DNA of 64,000 bases from Opitutaceae bacterium (GCA_030648295.1 JAUSID010000123.1:24923-88922); one strand, 5' to 3'; positions 46,308 to 54,285 are shown, numbered from the stretch's first letter. Program-made: numbers and translations. The notes: generated by a model not told the origin, from the sequence alone.

Positions 46308-46898
46308 ATGCGCCCACTGATCAGAACTGCCCTCTTCACCTCCATCTTCGCCGCCATGGCGCTGGCGGACGACAGTTTGCCAAGGCCACCGTGGAATTCC
46401 AGCGCATGGAATCTCGAGTCGGGAGTTTTGTGGGAGGTGGGCACGAACACGCCGTTCGCATATCGCATGCTGCAGACCCAGCTTTCGTGGCGGTCGGGGG
46501 CGTTCATGAGCCGCGAGCTCAACGACGGCTCCAGACTCGGGTTGCGTCACCGGCTCACGCTGTTGGGTACGGCGGTGCAGGGCGGCCCTGAGTCCCGCTA
46601 CATTGCTTTTTCCGGTTCGCCGTCACTCGAATGGTGGAACCGAGCGGCCACCTGGTCGCTCTTCACCGGCGCCGGCGGCGGTGCAGGGCTGATTGACTCG
46701 CGCGGAGTCAAAGGCGGACAGGGGCAGGACTTCACGTTGAACTGGTTTGCCCGCGGCGGCGTCGAGCATGTTGCCTCCCGGGGTTTTCGCCTGAGCGCGG
46801 CGCTCATGTTTCAGCACATGTCGAATGGCGGGCAAACGACCCCGAATCCCGGGATCGACGTGCTGGGATTCATGATCGGCGGCGCGTGGTCGCGTTGA
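46308..46898 (+). CDS. PagL-like lipid A 3-O-deacylase
   Basis: 196 residues from ATG 46308, which starts a signal peptide (MRPLIRTALFTSIFAAMALA). An eight-strand barrel pattern of alternating hydrophobic residues follows, ending in the PagL catalytic region LMFQHMSNGGQTTPNPGIDV. His and Ser of H-M-S-N-G match the PagL His/Ser pair. The acidic member (Glu in PagL) is not clearly present: Asp in NPGIDV might take its place. PagL removes the 3-position acyl chain of lipid A in the outer membrane. Together with LpxR and the LpxL-like protein, this would be the third lipid-A-acyl gene within 7 kb. Confidence 0.72.
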   Translation: MRPLIRTALFTSIFAAMALADDSLPRPPWNSSAWNLESGVLWEVGTNTPFAYRMLQTQLSWRSGAFMSRELNDGSRLGLRHRLTLLGTAVQGGPESRYIAFSGSPSLEWWNRAATWSLFTGAGGGAGLIDSRGVKGGQGQDFTLNWFARGGVEHVASRGFRLSAALMFQHMSNGGQTTPNPGIDVLGFMIGGAWSR

Positions 46899-47082
46899 AG
46901 TGATCATTTGCCGGCGCTCAGCAAGCGGTGCCGATCTGGTTCGCAGCTCAGGCCAGCGCGAATCCGCCTCGACGCATGGTCGCGCAAGCAGGAGCGGCAA
47001 CCGAATCGAACTCGCGGATACAGGCGGGCCTTTCGCCCGCCAGCCCGAGCCGACTGCGCCGTGCGGGAGTGTGTTCCAATGG

Positions 47083-47238
47083 CTAGTTTTTCGTGCGCCA
47101 TCCGCCCATGAGATAGATCACCAGGCAGATGAGGAGAACCAGGCCGAGGGCGCTGCCCCCGATCGCGGGTCCGCCGAAGTAAAAGCCGCCGCCGCCGAAC
47201 AGGAGAACTAGTACAACAATCAATAGGATGAGATTCAT
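47083..47238 (-). CDS. DUF3309-like small membrane protein
   Basis: 51 residues, almost all in two hydrophobic stretches: MNLILLIVVLVLLFGGGGFY and GSALGLVLLICLVIYLMGGW, joined by a Gly/Pro turn, ending RTKN. The Gly-rich loop is typical of DUF3309-type proteins. They are small inner-membrane proteins of unknown role, often induced by stress. ATG 47238 gives the typical family start. The gap 46899-47082 holds nothing recognisable. Confidence 0.75.
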   Translation of the reverse strand: MNLILLIVVLVLLFGGGGFYFGGPAIGGSALGLVLLICLVIYLMGGWRTKN

Positions 47239-47683
47239 CGCCGCAGGATAACAGACTGCAGCATCCGCGACCATGGGGACAAACCCGGCAGCCGGCTTTG
47301 GCCATTCTGGATCGCGCGCGCGATTTCAATCCGAACCGGTCAGAGCTGGTGGCGCAGCAGCCCGGTGGCGGCGTCGAAGATCTTGCCCGCCGTCGGTCGG
47401 CGATTGAAATCCGCGCGTACCATAAGCCGCGATACGCTCTTGTCGGTCTCGAAAGCAGCCGCCGGTTCCGCGGCAAAGACCGCCCGAGTCTTCGCCGCAC
47501 GGACGCCCTCTGGTTCACGCGAGGCGGCAACGCGCTCATGGCATTCTCATCGATCGATCATACGACCGGAGGAACTGCGATCCCATGCGTTGGAACCAGC
47601 GTCGCGGGCGCGCGATGCGATCGCGGCTGCCGATGTCAGCGGGCGGCCAACCCAGGGGGGAATCCGAATACCGGCGGCGGCAC
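47239..47683. other. 445-bp region without a recognised gene
   Basis: Several open frames overlap here on both strands, but none shows a ribosome-binding site, recognisable motifs or a sensible composition. The minus-strand frame around 47330-47500 (reading AAFETDKSVSRLMVRADFNR) has a plausible composition but no credible start. I call it noncoding or decayed. Confidence 0.4.
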
Positions 47684-48067
47684 CTAGAAGCGGCTGGTCG
47701 GCGCGTGGCGATGCCGCACCGATTCGACCCTGAGGTCGGTTGCGCCATTGGATTTCGCCGCCCGGAAAGCGACCATCGAGCGAACGCCACGGATGGCAGT
47801 GGCCGCGAGCGGTGCCCATCGGGCAAGCGAACCTAGAAGCTTCCAGCGCGAAAGCAGCGCCCGCCGGGCGATCAAGCCAATCGGAACGATGGCCAAGCCA
47901 GCCAGTGGCGACAGACGTCGCGAAAATGCGACCGCGCGGTCCAGCCACATGAGCGGCCTTACGACCTCTGCGACCGCGCATGAACACTGCTCGCGATGGG
48001 CGGCAATCTTCCGGCGCAAAAGAGCCTTGTGCGCCGCGAGGAGGACTAGTTCTTCGTGTGGATACAT
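47684..48067 (-). CDS. YqjK-like protein, third gene of a yqjDEK-type operon
   Basis: 127 residues. It starts MYPHEELVLLAAHKALLRRK, continues basic and helical, and has one hydrophobic segment (LSPLAGLAIVPIGLIARRAL). Position after a DUF883 and a YqjE-like gene, length and the Leu/Arg-rich N-terminus match the YqjK type. The ATG at 48067 lies inside the 3' end of the preceding holin-like gene (22-bp overlap). The role is unknown; in E. coli the yqjD-yqjE-yqjK operon is stress-induced and YqjD tethers ribosomes to the membrane. Confidence 0.65.
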   Translation of the reverse strand: MYPHEELVLLAAHKALLRRKIAAHREQCSCAVAEVVRPLMWLDRAVAFSRRLSPLAGLAIVPIGLIARRALLSRWKLLGSLARWAPLAATAIRGVRSMVAFRAAKSNGATDLRVESVRHRHAPTSRF

Positions 48068-48447
48068 GCGCGGTCCTCTCCAATTTCGTGCAACGTGGCC
48101 GCGAACGGGCTTGGCTGACGCAGGAGATACGCGCGAAATGCGAGGATGATCGCCACGAGTGAAGCCGCGTAAACGATCGTCAGCCCGCCGAGCACCCACA
48201 GCCGCGCGCTTTCCCAGAACAGGTAGACCACCGTGAGACTGGCGAACGCCATCGCCATCATGCCGGTGAAGACCGCCGCGCTGATCCAGATGAAAGTCTG
48301 AATCAGCCGGAGTTTCTCCTCCTGCAACTCGGCGGACAGCAGGCCCAGTCGGTGCTGGCAGCTGGCGAAAATCCCGTCGCCCAGCGCGCGCAAGGCCGCG
48401 ACGAACCCCTTGGCCGTCGGACGGGGTGGTTCCGTCACCGCGTTCAC
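48046..48447 (-). CDS. YqjE/phage-holin-family membrane protein
   Basis: 133 residues with an N-terminal soluble part (MNAVTEPPRPTAKGFVAALR) and two membrane helices (LIQTFIWISAAVFTGMMAMA and LWVLGGLTIVYAASLVAIIL). The intervening GLLSAELQEEKLRL is typical of the YqjE/DUF1469 family. Despite the family name it is not a phage gene here: it sits in the yqjDEK-like order, starting exactly at the end of the DUF883 gene. It is probably involved in membrane stress. Confidence 0.82.
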   Translation of the reverse strand: MNAVTEPPRPTAKGFVAALRALGDGIFASCQHRLGLLSAELQEEKLRLIQTFIWISAAVFTGMMAMAFASLTVVYLFWESARLWVLGGLTIVYAASLVAIILAFRAYLLRQPSPFAATLHEIGEDRACIHTKN

Positions 48448-48765
48448 TTACGAAGAGCGGCGGCCCAGGAGCACGCCCACGAGCAGGCCGACGCCGGCCG
48501 CAATCGCGATCGACTGGTACGGATTCTCGCGAATCGACTCGTCGGTATACTTGGCGCCGGCGACGACCTTCTCCCGGGCGCCGGTGTACATTTCGCCGAG
48601 GCGTTCCTGCGCGATGTTGAAGCGCGCGCGCATGGCGCTGACGGCTTCACCGGTGTGTTCGGACACGGCATCGCCCATCATCTTTTCGGCATCGGCGACG
48701 AGCGAATAAAGATCATTGAGCAGTTCTTTCGGAGTCTGGGCTGAAGTGGCCGAGCTGTTTTTCAT
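48448..48765 (-). CDS. DUF883 protein (ElaB/YqjD type)
   Basis: 105 residues. The N-terminal helical region (TPKELLNDLYSLVADAEKMM and so on) leads to a C-terminal membrane anchor, ENPYQSIAIAAGVGLLVGVL, followed by LGRRSS. This is the ElaB/YqjD signature: S/E-N-P-Y-Q-S-V/I-A-I-A-A-G-V-G-L-L-x-G. E. coli homologues are tail-anchored, bind ribosomes in stationary phase and inhibit growth when overproduced. It is the first gene of a three-gene operon with YqjE- and YqjK-like genes. Confidence 0.92.
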   Translation of the reverse strand: MKNSSATSAQTPKELLNDLYSLVADAEKMMGDAVSEHTGEAVSAMRARFNIAQERLGEMYTGAREKVVAGAKYTDESIRENPYQSIAIAAGVGLLVGVLLGRRSS

Positions 48766-48808
48766 GGGAATATTATTGGTAATAGGGAGACAGGGTTGTG
48801 ACGGGCGG

Positions 48809-48967
48809 TTAGGCGCGCTTGCCGCGAAACAAAGATGCGACGAAGAGCACGAGAAAAATGACGAAGAGGACCTTGGCGATCATTGCGGCGGTGCCGGCAA
48901 TGACGCCAAAGCCGAGGATGCCCGCAAGAATTGCAACGAGCAGAAAGATGGCAGCGTAGCTTAACAT
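48809..48967 (-). CDS. DUF1328 small membrane protein
   Basis: 52 residues: [20 protein letters not shown] at the N-terminus, then [20 protein letters not shown] and a short basic end (SLFRGKRA). This is the DUF1328 pattern (compare E. coli YtjA), two membrane helices with a Gly-rich turn. The frame is intact from ATG 48967 to TAA. It precedes the DUF883 gene by 43 bp and probably shares its transcript. No function is known. Confidence 0.93.
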   Translation of the reverse strand: MLSYAAIFLLVAILAGILGFGVIAGTAAMIAKVLFVIFLVLFVASLFRGKRA

Positions 48968-48979
48968 GGGGAGATATGG

Positions 48980-49186
48980 TTACCGCGCTTTGGATCCGCG
49001 GAGGAGTCCGACCGCGCCAACCGTGGTCGCGACGGCACCACCGATCAGCAACCACATGGTCTTGTCGGTGGGCGAGCCGGTGAAAAAGCGGGAGAAGTCG
49101 GAGCCAATCGAGTCGGAGGCGCTGATGCCGTAGATGAGGAGGACGATGCCCCCAATGAGCAGTGCGAGTGAAACGGGTTTGATCAT
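48980..49186 (-). CDS. DUF3185 small membrane protein
   Basis: 68 residues: MIKPVSLALLIGGIVLLIYG, a short polar loop (ISASDSIGSDFSRFFTGSPT), then DKTMWLLIGGAVATTVGAVG and a basic end. Two membrane helices with S-D-S-I-G-S-D-F-S-R-F-F-T-G match DUF3185. It is first in a run of small membrane-protein genes read leftward (DUF3185, DUF1328, DUF883, YqjE, YqjK). ATG 49186 is preferred; an upstream extension has no support. Confidence 0.88.
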   Translation of the reverse strand: MIKPVSLALLIGGIVLLIYGISASDSIGSDFSRFFTGSPTDKTMWLLIGGAVATTVGAVGLLRGSKAR

Positions 49187-49580
49187 GACATTGAAACGTT
49201 GGTCGTAGCATTGACGCCGTGGCGGCGCGGGCTGACGCATGGAGATTACCCCGTCGTTGCCCTTATAGATATAAGGCGTTACCCTGCTTGCATCCGGCGC
49301 CAATTTACCGGCGCGGTTTTTCCAGGCGCAATATGTCAGGCCCAGCCGTGGTTCAGCCCGCGGAGCGATGCGACCGCGACGTTTTCGTTCGCCGCCTCAG
49401 GCCAGGTGAGAGCCGTGAACGGTCACATTCGCGGTGCCGTTATATAGTTCCGCGTTGTCGCGGGACACGGCTGGCGCGTGATGACGCAATCCAAGGGCGA
49501 TGCAGGCCCGCTTCTGCGGGCGTAACCGTCCGGCGTCCGCCGGCGCTTCGTCCGGCTCGCGGCCTGACCCCCGCCGCCCT
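49187..49580. other. intergenic region with a 16-bp palindrome
   Basis: About 394 bp without a credible gene. CCTTATA, GA, TATAAGG at 49261-49276 is a palindrome some 75 bp upstream of the small-membrane-protein operon start, positioned for an operator or for a promoter core. GCCCGC, TTCT, GCGGGC at 49506-49521 is a hairpin that may end the response-regulator transcript. Confidence 0.5.
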
Positions 49581-50270
49581 CTACACGATCGTGAGTTGGA
49601 CGCTGCTCTCGATCACACCCGCGGCGATCGAATAACGCGTCAGCCCGGCGGTGTCATGGATGTTGAGTTTATCCATGAGATGCTGGCGATGCTTCTCCAC
49701 GGTCTTGATGCTGATGCCCAATGCGGCGGCGACCTGTTTGTTGGCCGAACCCTCCGCGACCAGTTGCAGCACCTCGGATTCGCGGGACGTGAGGGGGCGA
49801 ATGCCGGCGCGCTTGACGAAGCCGTCGCGCCCGCGCGACTTGCTTTGTTCCTGCGGCATCCGCTTTGTGATCGACGGGCTGAAGAATTTGTTTCCCTTCG
49901 CGACCTCGGTGATCGCCTTGGTCAGGATTTCGGCTGAAGTCTGTTTCTCGAGGAAGCCGGCCACGCCCGCGGCCGTCGTGCGCTCGACATACTCGTCGTC
50001 ACTATGGGCGGAAAGGATGATGATCCGGGCGGCGCGATTGGCGGCGAGAATTTGGCGCGTCGCCTCGAGGCCGTTGAGCACCGGCATCGCGATGTCCATC
50101 AGGATGACATCGGGCTGGAGCTTTTGGGCCAGTTCCACCGCTTCCCGGCCAGTCTGCGCCTCGCCGACGATTTTGATCTGGGCGTCGCGGTTGAGCAGCG
50201 CGCAAAGGCCTTGGCGCACGATGGCGTGATCTTCGGCCAGCAGGACGGTGATTTGCTTTGGGATGCTCAT
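49581..50270 (-). CDS. NarL/FixJ-type response regulator
   Basis: 229 residues. The receiver domain starts ITVLLAEDHAIVRQGLCALL, with the acidic pair Glu13-Asp14, phospho-acceptor Asp59 in ILMDIAMPVLNG, and Lys109 in AGFLEKQ. The LuxR-type DNA-binding domain is at about 158-205 (RPLTSRESEVLQLVAEGSAN, then GISIKTVEKHRQHLMDKLNI). The linker is longer than average and basic (KSRGRDGFVKRAG). No histidine kinase gene is adjacent, so it is an orphan. It could regulate the stress membrane genes to its left, but this is inference. Confidence 0.92.
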   Translation of the reverse strand: MSIPKQITVLLAEDHAIVRQGLCALLNRDAQIKIVGEAQTGREAVELAQKLQPDVILMDIAMPVLNGLEATRQILAANRAARIIILSAHSDDEYVERTTAAGVAGFLEKQTSAEILTKAITEVAKGNKFFSPSITKRMPQEQSKSRGRDGFVKRAGIRPLTSRESEVLQLVAEGSANKQVAAALGISIKTVEKHRQHLMDKLNIHDTAGLTRYSIAAGVIESSVQLTIV

Positions 50271-50788
50271 GTTTCTTTTCTCTTCCTGCTGGGCGGTATT
50301 CGCCGCGGCACGCAACGCCGTCGGCTGTTTGCCAGGCAATGTTTCGTCAGGAAAACGAAGCGCCCGTCTCGCCCGTATTGAACAGCGGTTCACTTCGAAT
50401 AGCCATACGGATAAACCCTACCCCGGATTTCTGGCCGGGATGAGGCCCGCCGCCCGCAACTCGTCAGCGGCTTGGGGAATGATGATACGGTTATGGCGCG
50501 GTCATTTCTCCCGCGCCGGACGTGCTTCGCATTCTCCGCGGGGGACCGCTTCATAAGTTGTTCGTGGTTATTCATGCGAGGACGTTATCCGGGCGCACGA
50601 GATACACGTTGGCCCACGATGTGGCCCGCGCAAATCGCAACTGCCCGAGGACAACCGCCCGCCGCACACCCAGCCCTTGCGTCGCGATGTCGCTCGAAGT
50701 GATCCCGCCTTTCCCGATGCCTCACCGATCGCCGGCAGCTGATCCACCGGCCAGACGGCCGGTAGCGGGGCGAAAAAATTCCGAAGAT
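50271..50788. other. intergenic region, no gene seen
   Basis: About 518 bp between the response regulator start and the end of the four-helix/VOC fusion gene. I see no frame with credible content. Promoter elements for the response regulator should lie in the left part. A purine-rich run on the minus strand just upstream of its start (AGGAAGAGAAAAGAAAC) provides the ribosome-binding site. Confidence 0.4.
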
Positions 50789-51598
50789 TCACTGGCCGGT
50801 AAACTCGACCTGCACGCCATGCGTGGCGGATTTCTCGAGGAAAAGCGCGCGTTTGCCCTGCGTGCCCTGATGCGGTGTGGCGGTGGCCGGCACCGGCGAT
50901 TCCGCCTGCGCGACGGAGACGTTGTCAACCCGCAGGCAGAAATGATGCAGGCCCGCGCCGCCGTTCCTGGCCAGCCATGCCTGCAGCGGGTGATCGGGCG
51001 TCAGCGGCTGCACCAGTTGAAGGTGCGTGTTGCCGAGATCGAGGTGGGTCAGCCGGACGGTGCCGTTGTTGACCACTTCGCTGTAGAGCAGCGGGAAACC
51101 AAACTTGTCGCGCCAGAGAAGCAGCGCCGCGTCGGTGTCGGGCACGATGATGGCGAAGTGATCGAGCGACCGAAAAAGTGGATGGGGCGCGGGGGAGTCT
51201 GCATCTGAAATTTGGAATCGAAAATCTGAAAGCTCGGATTTCCCATCTTCGGGAGAACGGAGTGTTTGCAGCGACTTGCCGAGGATGCGACAGAGTTGAT
51301 GGCTCTCGTCGATGACGTCGGCGAGCTTTGGTGCCGGCAGCAATTTCGCGGTGACGGCGAACCGCAGCCAACCGCGTGACTCGCGCAGTTCCTTCAGCGC
51401 GATGCTCAGCTTGTGCACGAAGTCGGCGCGGCTCTCGGCCGCTCCGCTTTCGTCGTAGTTCGGCGCCGCCGATGTGCCACACCGAACGAGTTGGCCGGCA
51501 ACGTGACGCCCGAGCCGAGTGTCCGGCAGCGCATCGACCACGAGCCCAACTCGGGCGGCAAATGTCCACAGCCGTTCGGAGAGTTCTGCCTGGTTCAT
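50789..51598 (-). CDS. four-helix-bundle (S23-type) protein fused to a VOC-domain enzyme
   Basis: 269 residues in one unbroken frame. Residues 1-112 are a four-helix-bundle/S23 protein: RCGTSAAPNYDESGAAESRA, then FVHKLSIALKELRESRGWLR. Residues 113-140 form a linker (SELSDFRFQISDADS) coded by AT-rich DNA. From residue 141 a VOC (glyoxalase/methylmalonyl-CoA-epimerase-like) domain starts: FRSLDHFAIIVPDTDAALLL. It has His147 as likely first metal ligand, GLHHFCLRV in the second repeat, and Glu near the end (VQVEFTGQ). S23 proteins are normally free-standing, encoded inside 23S rRNA intervening sequences. The helical part here is bracketed by inverted repeats (separate entry). It follows the Gfo/Idh gene by 49 bp and ends the catabolic operon. 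Confidence 0.82.
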   Translation of the reverse strand: MNQAELSERLWTFAARVGLVVDALPDTRLGRHVAGQLVRCGTSAAPNYDESGAAESRADFVHKLSIALKELRESRGWLRFAVTAKLLPAPKLADVIDESHQLCRILGKSLQTLRSPEDGKSELSDFRFQISDADSPAPHPLFRSLDHFAIIVPDTDAALLLWRDKFGFPLLYSEVVNNGTVRLTHLDLGNTHLQLVQPLTPDHPLQAWLARNGGAGLHHFCLRVDNVSVAQAESPVPATATPHQGTQGKRALFLEKSATHGVQVEFTGQ

Positions 51599-51639
51599 AA
51601 ATTCGAGATTTCAGATTATCGATTATAGCTTTGAGATTC
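51201..51639. repeat. imperfect 43-nt inverted repeats bracketing the four-helix-bundle segment
   Basis: The left arm 51201-51243 and right arm 51597-51639 are complementary at about 32 of 43 positions. The core AATCGAAAATCTGAAA (51216-51231) and TTTCAGATTATCGATT (51609-51624) matches at 15 of 16. The arms are AT-rich against a GC-rich surround. The right arm contains the start codon of the fusion gene; the left arm encodes the linker to the VOC domain. Together they would fold the four-helix coding segment into one long stem-loop RNA, as 23S rRNA intervening sequences do. Confidence 0.75.
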
Positions 51640-51647
51640 TCCGCCCT

Positions 51648-52724
51648 TCATGCGGATGAGCCGACTGAAACCACGGCGCCTTCCGCATTCGACCGATAAC
51701 ACGCTTCGACCAGCGCGACCGTCTTGAGGTAATCGTCGCCCGTGCTTTCGAACTCGCCGCCGTCCAGCAGGCGATCGACGAAGTGGCGCTGCAGTGCATG
51801 AACGCAATCGCCGGCAAACCCGCGGCGCTCGTGGGCGTAATCGAGTTGGCGCGCGGGTTTCCCGAGCGGCTTCAGCGTGAGAGTGCCTTCCGTCCCGAGT
51901 TCGAGGTGACCTTTGCTGCCATCGAGCCGCACCGTGCCAAACGTGTAACGCGGATCGGCGGTGCTGGCCGGCTCGTTGTACCGTGAGGCGTCGAGCACAG
52001 CCGTCGCGCCGGACGCAAACCCGCCTACGATCTGTCCGGCGTCTTCGCCGGCGATGGCGGCGTTTCGCTTCTGCAGCCGCGCATAGACGCTGGCGAACTC
52101 GCCTCCCAAAAAACGAAAGGTGTCCAGGAAATGGACGCCTGTCTCATAAACGAGCAGCCGCGGATACGCTCGGAAGAAGGGCTGGCGCGCCAGGTAGGCG
52201 TCAGCCGGCCAGCCATCACCCATGCGCATCCGCACGGAGATCGAGAATAGCTCGCCGAGGGCGCCGGCGTCGAGCTGCCGCTTCATCTCGCGATACCACG
52301 GCTGCCAGCGCCAGTTCTCGTGCACCATGAATCGCACTCCCGCGCGCTTCGCCGTTTCCACGACCGCCACCGCCTCGGGCCACGTCGGCGCAAGCGGCTT
52401 CTGGCAGATGGTGGCGATGCCACGCTCGGCTGCGAGCCGGACCACGTCGAGGTGCGTCTCGGGCGGCGTGATGATGTCGATGAAGTCGGGCTTCTCCGCA
52501 TCGAGCAGCGCCGGCAGCTCGTTCCAGCCCGCGGCGCGCGGCACGCCGAACTTCGCCGCCACCTCGCGCGCACGATCGATGCTGCGATTCACGGCTGCGA
52601 CGATCCGGACCTCGGGAATCCGCTGCCAGGCCTCGTATTGATAGTGACTGAAATAGCCCGCGCCAATGCACACGCCTCGCAACGGAGATTGGGGAATCTG
52701 GTACCGAGCGTCAGCGACAGTCAT
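51648..52724 (-). CDS. Gfo/Idh/MocA-family oxidoreductase
   Basis: An NAD(P)-dependent sugar or inositol dehydrogenase-like enzyme of 358 residues. The Rossmann motif is RGVCIGAGYFSHYQYEAW, and the conserved EKP-type motif reads ICQKPLAPTWPEA, with the catalytic Lys in QKPLA. The C-terminal alpha/beta domain has YPRLLVYETGVHFLDTFRFL. ATG 52724 overlaps the MFS transporter stop codon (ATGA) and has a strong GGAAGGG ribosome-binding site. Position after a transporter and glycoside-hydrolase-like gene suggests oxidation of the imported sugar or sugar acid. Confidence 0.92.
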   Translation of the reverse strand: MTVADARYQIPQSPLRGVCIGAGYFSHYQYEAWQRIPEVRIVAAVNRSIDRAREVAAKFGVPRAAGWNELPALLDAEKPDFIDIITPPETHLDVVRLAAERGIATICQKPLAPTWPEAVAVVETAKRAGVRFMVHENWRWQPWYREMKRQLDAGALGELFSISVRMRMGDGWPADAYLARQPFFRAYPRLLVYETGVHFLDTFRFLGGEFASVYARLQKRNAAIAGEDAGQIVGGFASGATAVLDASRYNEPASTADPRYTFGTVRLDGSKGHLELGTEGTLTLKPLGKPARQLDYAHERRGFAGDCVHALQRHFVDRLLDGGEFESTGDDYLKTVALVEACYRSNAEGAVVSVGSSA

Positions 52725-53983
52725 GATTTCCCTTCCTCCACTTTGCCTTCGGGCCGTGCCAGCATCCATAACCCAATCCCAACCACATTCAGTGCCGCGC
52801 CGACATAAAAGAATGTTTTTGCCCCGCCGGTCCACGCGAGCAGATAGGGAAACGCCAGTGCCACGAGCGCGGAGCCCAGGTTGCCGGCCATGTTCATCGT
52901 GCCGGAGACCTGACCCGCATGTTTTCCCCCGATGTCGATGCAGAACGACCACGAGGGGCTCAGCGTCATGTCCGCGCCAAAAATCGCGATCGACAGCCAG
53001 AACACCGCGCCGCCCACCCCCGCCTGGTTCGCGCTCAGCACGAGCCCACCGGCGGCAAGCACGAACCCGATGATCGCCGGCACCCGGCGCGAGAGGGCCG
53101 GACGGTTGGCCCGGAACAGCGCGTCGACCATCCAGCCGGAGAATACATTGCCCGCCGCGCCGCACAGCAGCGGAATCATCGCGTAGAATCCCGCCTGCGT
53201 GTAGCTCAGGTTGTAGGTTTTCTGCACATACGGGAACAGCCAGCTCAGGCAGAAGAAGAACGTGAAGTTGCCCGCGAAATACTGGCCCATCATCAGCCAG
53301 AGATTGCCCGAACGCAGCAGCGTTCCGACGCCCAGCGGCGCCGTGGGCGCCGCCGACACGGCCTGCGTCTGCCGCGTGGCATGGATGTGCGCCAGCTCCA
53401 CCGGCGTGATGCCGCGATGCTCCGCCGGTTCGTCACGGAACCATAGCCACCACCCCACGGCCCAGATGACGCCGATCCCCATGAGCACGATGAACGAGGC
53501 CTTCCAGCCGAGTTGGGCGATCATCCAGGGCAGCAGCGGCATCGTGAGCGCGGCGCCGAGCCGCGACGCGGAGAAGTTGATGCCTTTCACCAACCCGCGC
53601 TCATTGACGGGTATCCACGAATACACCGCGCGGGCCATGCCGGGGAACGCGCCCGCCTCGCCCGCGCCGAAGAGGAAGCGGACGACCAGCATCGATGCGA
53701 AGCTCCACGCCGCGGCGGTGAGCCCGGTGAAAATCGACCAGAACGTCACCACCATCGCGAGAATCCGCCGTGCCCCATAACGATCGGCAAGCGCGCCGGC
53801 CGGCGCCTGCAGCAGGGCGTAGCCAAACGCAAACGCCGAAAGAACCCAGCCGAACTGCGCGTCGGTGAGCCCGAGCTCGGCCACGATCGGCACCTTTGCC
53901 GTCGAGATGCACACCCGATCGACGTACAGCAGGAACGAGAGGAGGAAGGTCGCGACGACGACCAGGGCGCGGCGCGGAATCAT
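52721..53983 (-). CDS. MFS transporter, anion:cation symporter-like
   Basis: 420 residues with 12 membrane helices. It begins MIPRRALVVVATFLLSFLLY, with the MFS signature GALADRYGARRILA between helices 2 and 3, and VRFLFGAGEAGAFPGMARAV typical of the ACS group (hexuronate, phthalate, galactonate carriers). NERGLVKGINFSASRLGAAL is the next conserved loop. A proton-coupled uptake of a sugar acid is likely. ATGA overlaps exist at both ends: with the Gfo/Idh gene downstream and with the 94-residue gene upstream, which ties all three to one transcript. Confidence 0.92.
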   Translation of the reverse strand: MIPRRALVVVATFLLSFLLYVDRVCISTAKVPIVAELGLTDAQFGWVLSAFAFGYALLQAPAGALADRYGARRILAMVVTFWSIFTGLTAAAWSFASMLVVRFLFGAGEAGAFPGMARAVYSWIPVNERGLVKGINFSASRLGAALTMPLLPWMIAQLGWKASFIVLMGIGVIWAVGWWLWFRDEPAEHRGITPVELAHIHATRQTQAVSAAPTAPLGVGTLLRSGNLWLMMGQYFAGNFTFFFCLSWLFPYVQKTYNLSYTQAGFYAMIPLLCGAAGNVFSGWMVDALFRANRPALSRRVPAIIGFVLAAGGLVLSANQAGVGGAVFWLSIAIFGADMTLSPSWSFCIDIGGKHAGQVSGTMNMAGNLGSALVALAFPYLLAWTGGAKTFFYVGAALNVVGIGLWMLARPEGKVEEGKS

Positions 53984-54264
53984 GGCGCGGGCGCGGTGGC
54001 GCGTTTTTTCGGCTTATCCGGCACCTCGTCGGGCGGGCTCGCCCTGCCCGATGCGCGCCGCGATTTCACCTGTGGCACCGTCCGCTCGAACGAGATTTCG
54101 CCGAGGGCGCCGTCGCGAATCGTCAGCCCGCGGCCGTTGGCCCACTCGAAGACGCAATCCTCGAGCCGCCAGTTCGCGCTGCCGATCACGAGCGATTGCT
54201 TCGCCCGGGCCGGGAACAGGATTCGAATGCGCGTGCGGCCTACCGGTGAAATGGGAGCCCGCAA
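53980..54264 (-). CDS. 94-residue hypothetical protein inside the catabolic operon
   Basis: Begins MRAPISPVGRTRIRILFPAR and has a short beta-rich section (SLVIGSANWRLEDCVFEWAN, GRGLTIRDGALGEISFERTV), followed by a basic Pro-rich tail (RRASGRASPPDEVPDKPKKR). No family was recognised. It overlaps the MFS start by four bases and lies 21 bp after the DUF5060 gene. It may be a small accessory protein, or the C-terminal remnant of a larger carbohydrate-related gene that lost its 5' part. The overlap with the transporter favours it being translated. Confidence 0.5.
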   Translation of the reverse strand: MRAPISPVGRTRIRILFPARAKQSLVIGSANWRLEDCVFEWANGRGLTIRDGALGEISFERTVPQVKSRRASGRASPPDEVPDKPKKRATAPAP

Positions 54265-54285
54265 GGCGCGATTTTGCGGAGAGCC

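Noticed and set aside
47298..47733. plus-strand frames of about 120-130 codons
   Set aside because: No ribosome-binding site, no motif, and several frames overlap with equal claim; left as noncoding.
48046..48447. phage holin suggesting a prophage
   Set aside because: The family name is misleading: gene order with DUF883 and YqjK-like genes identifies it as YqjE-type, and no phage genes are present.
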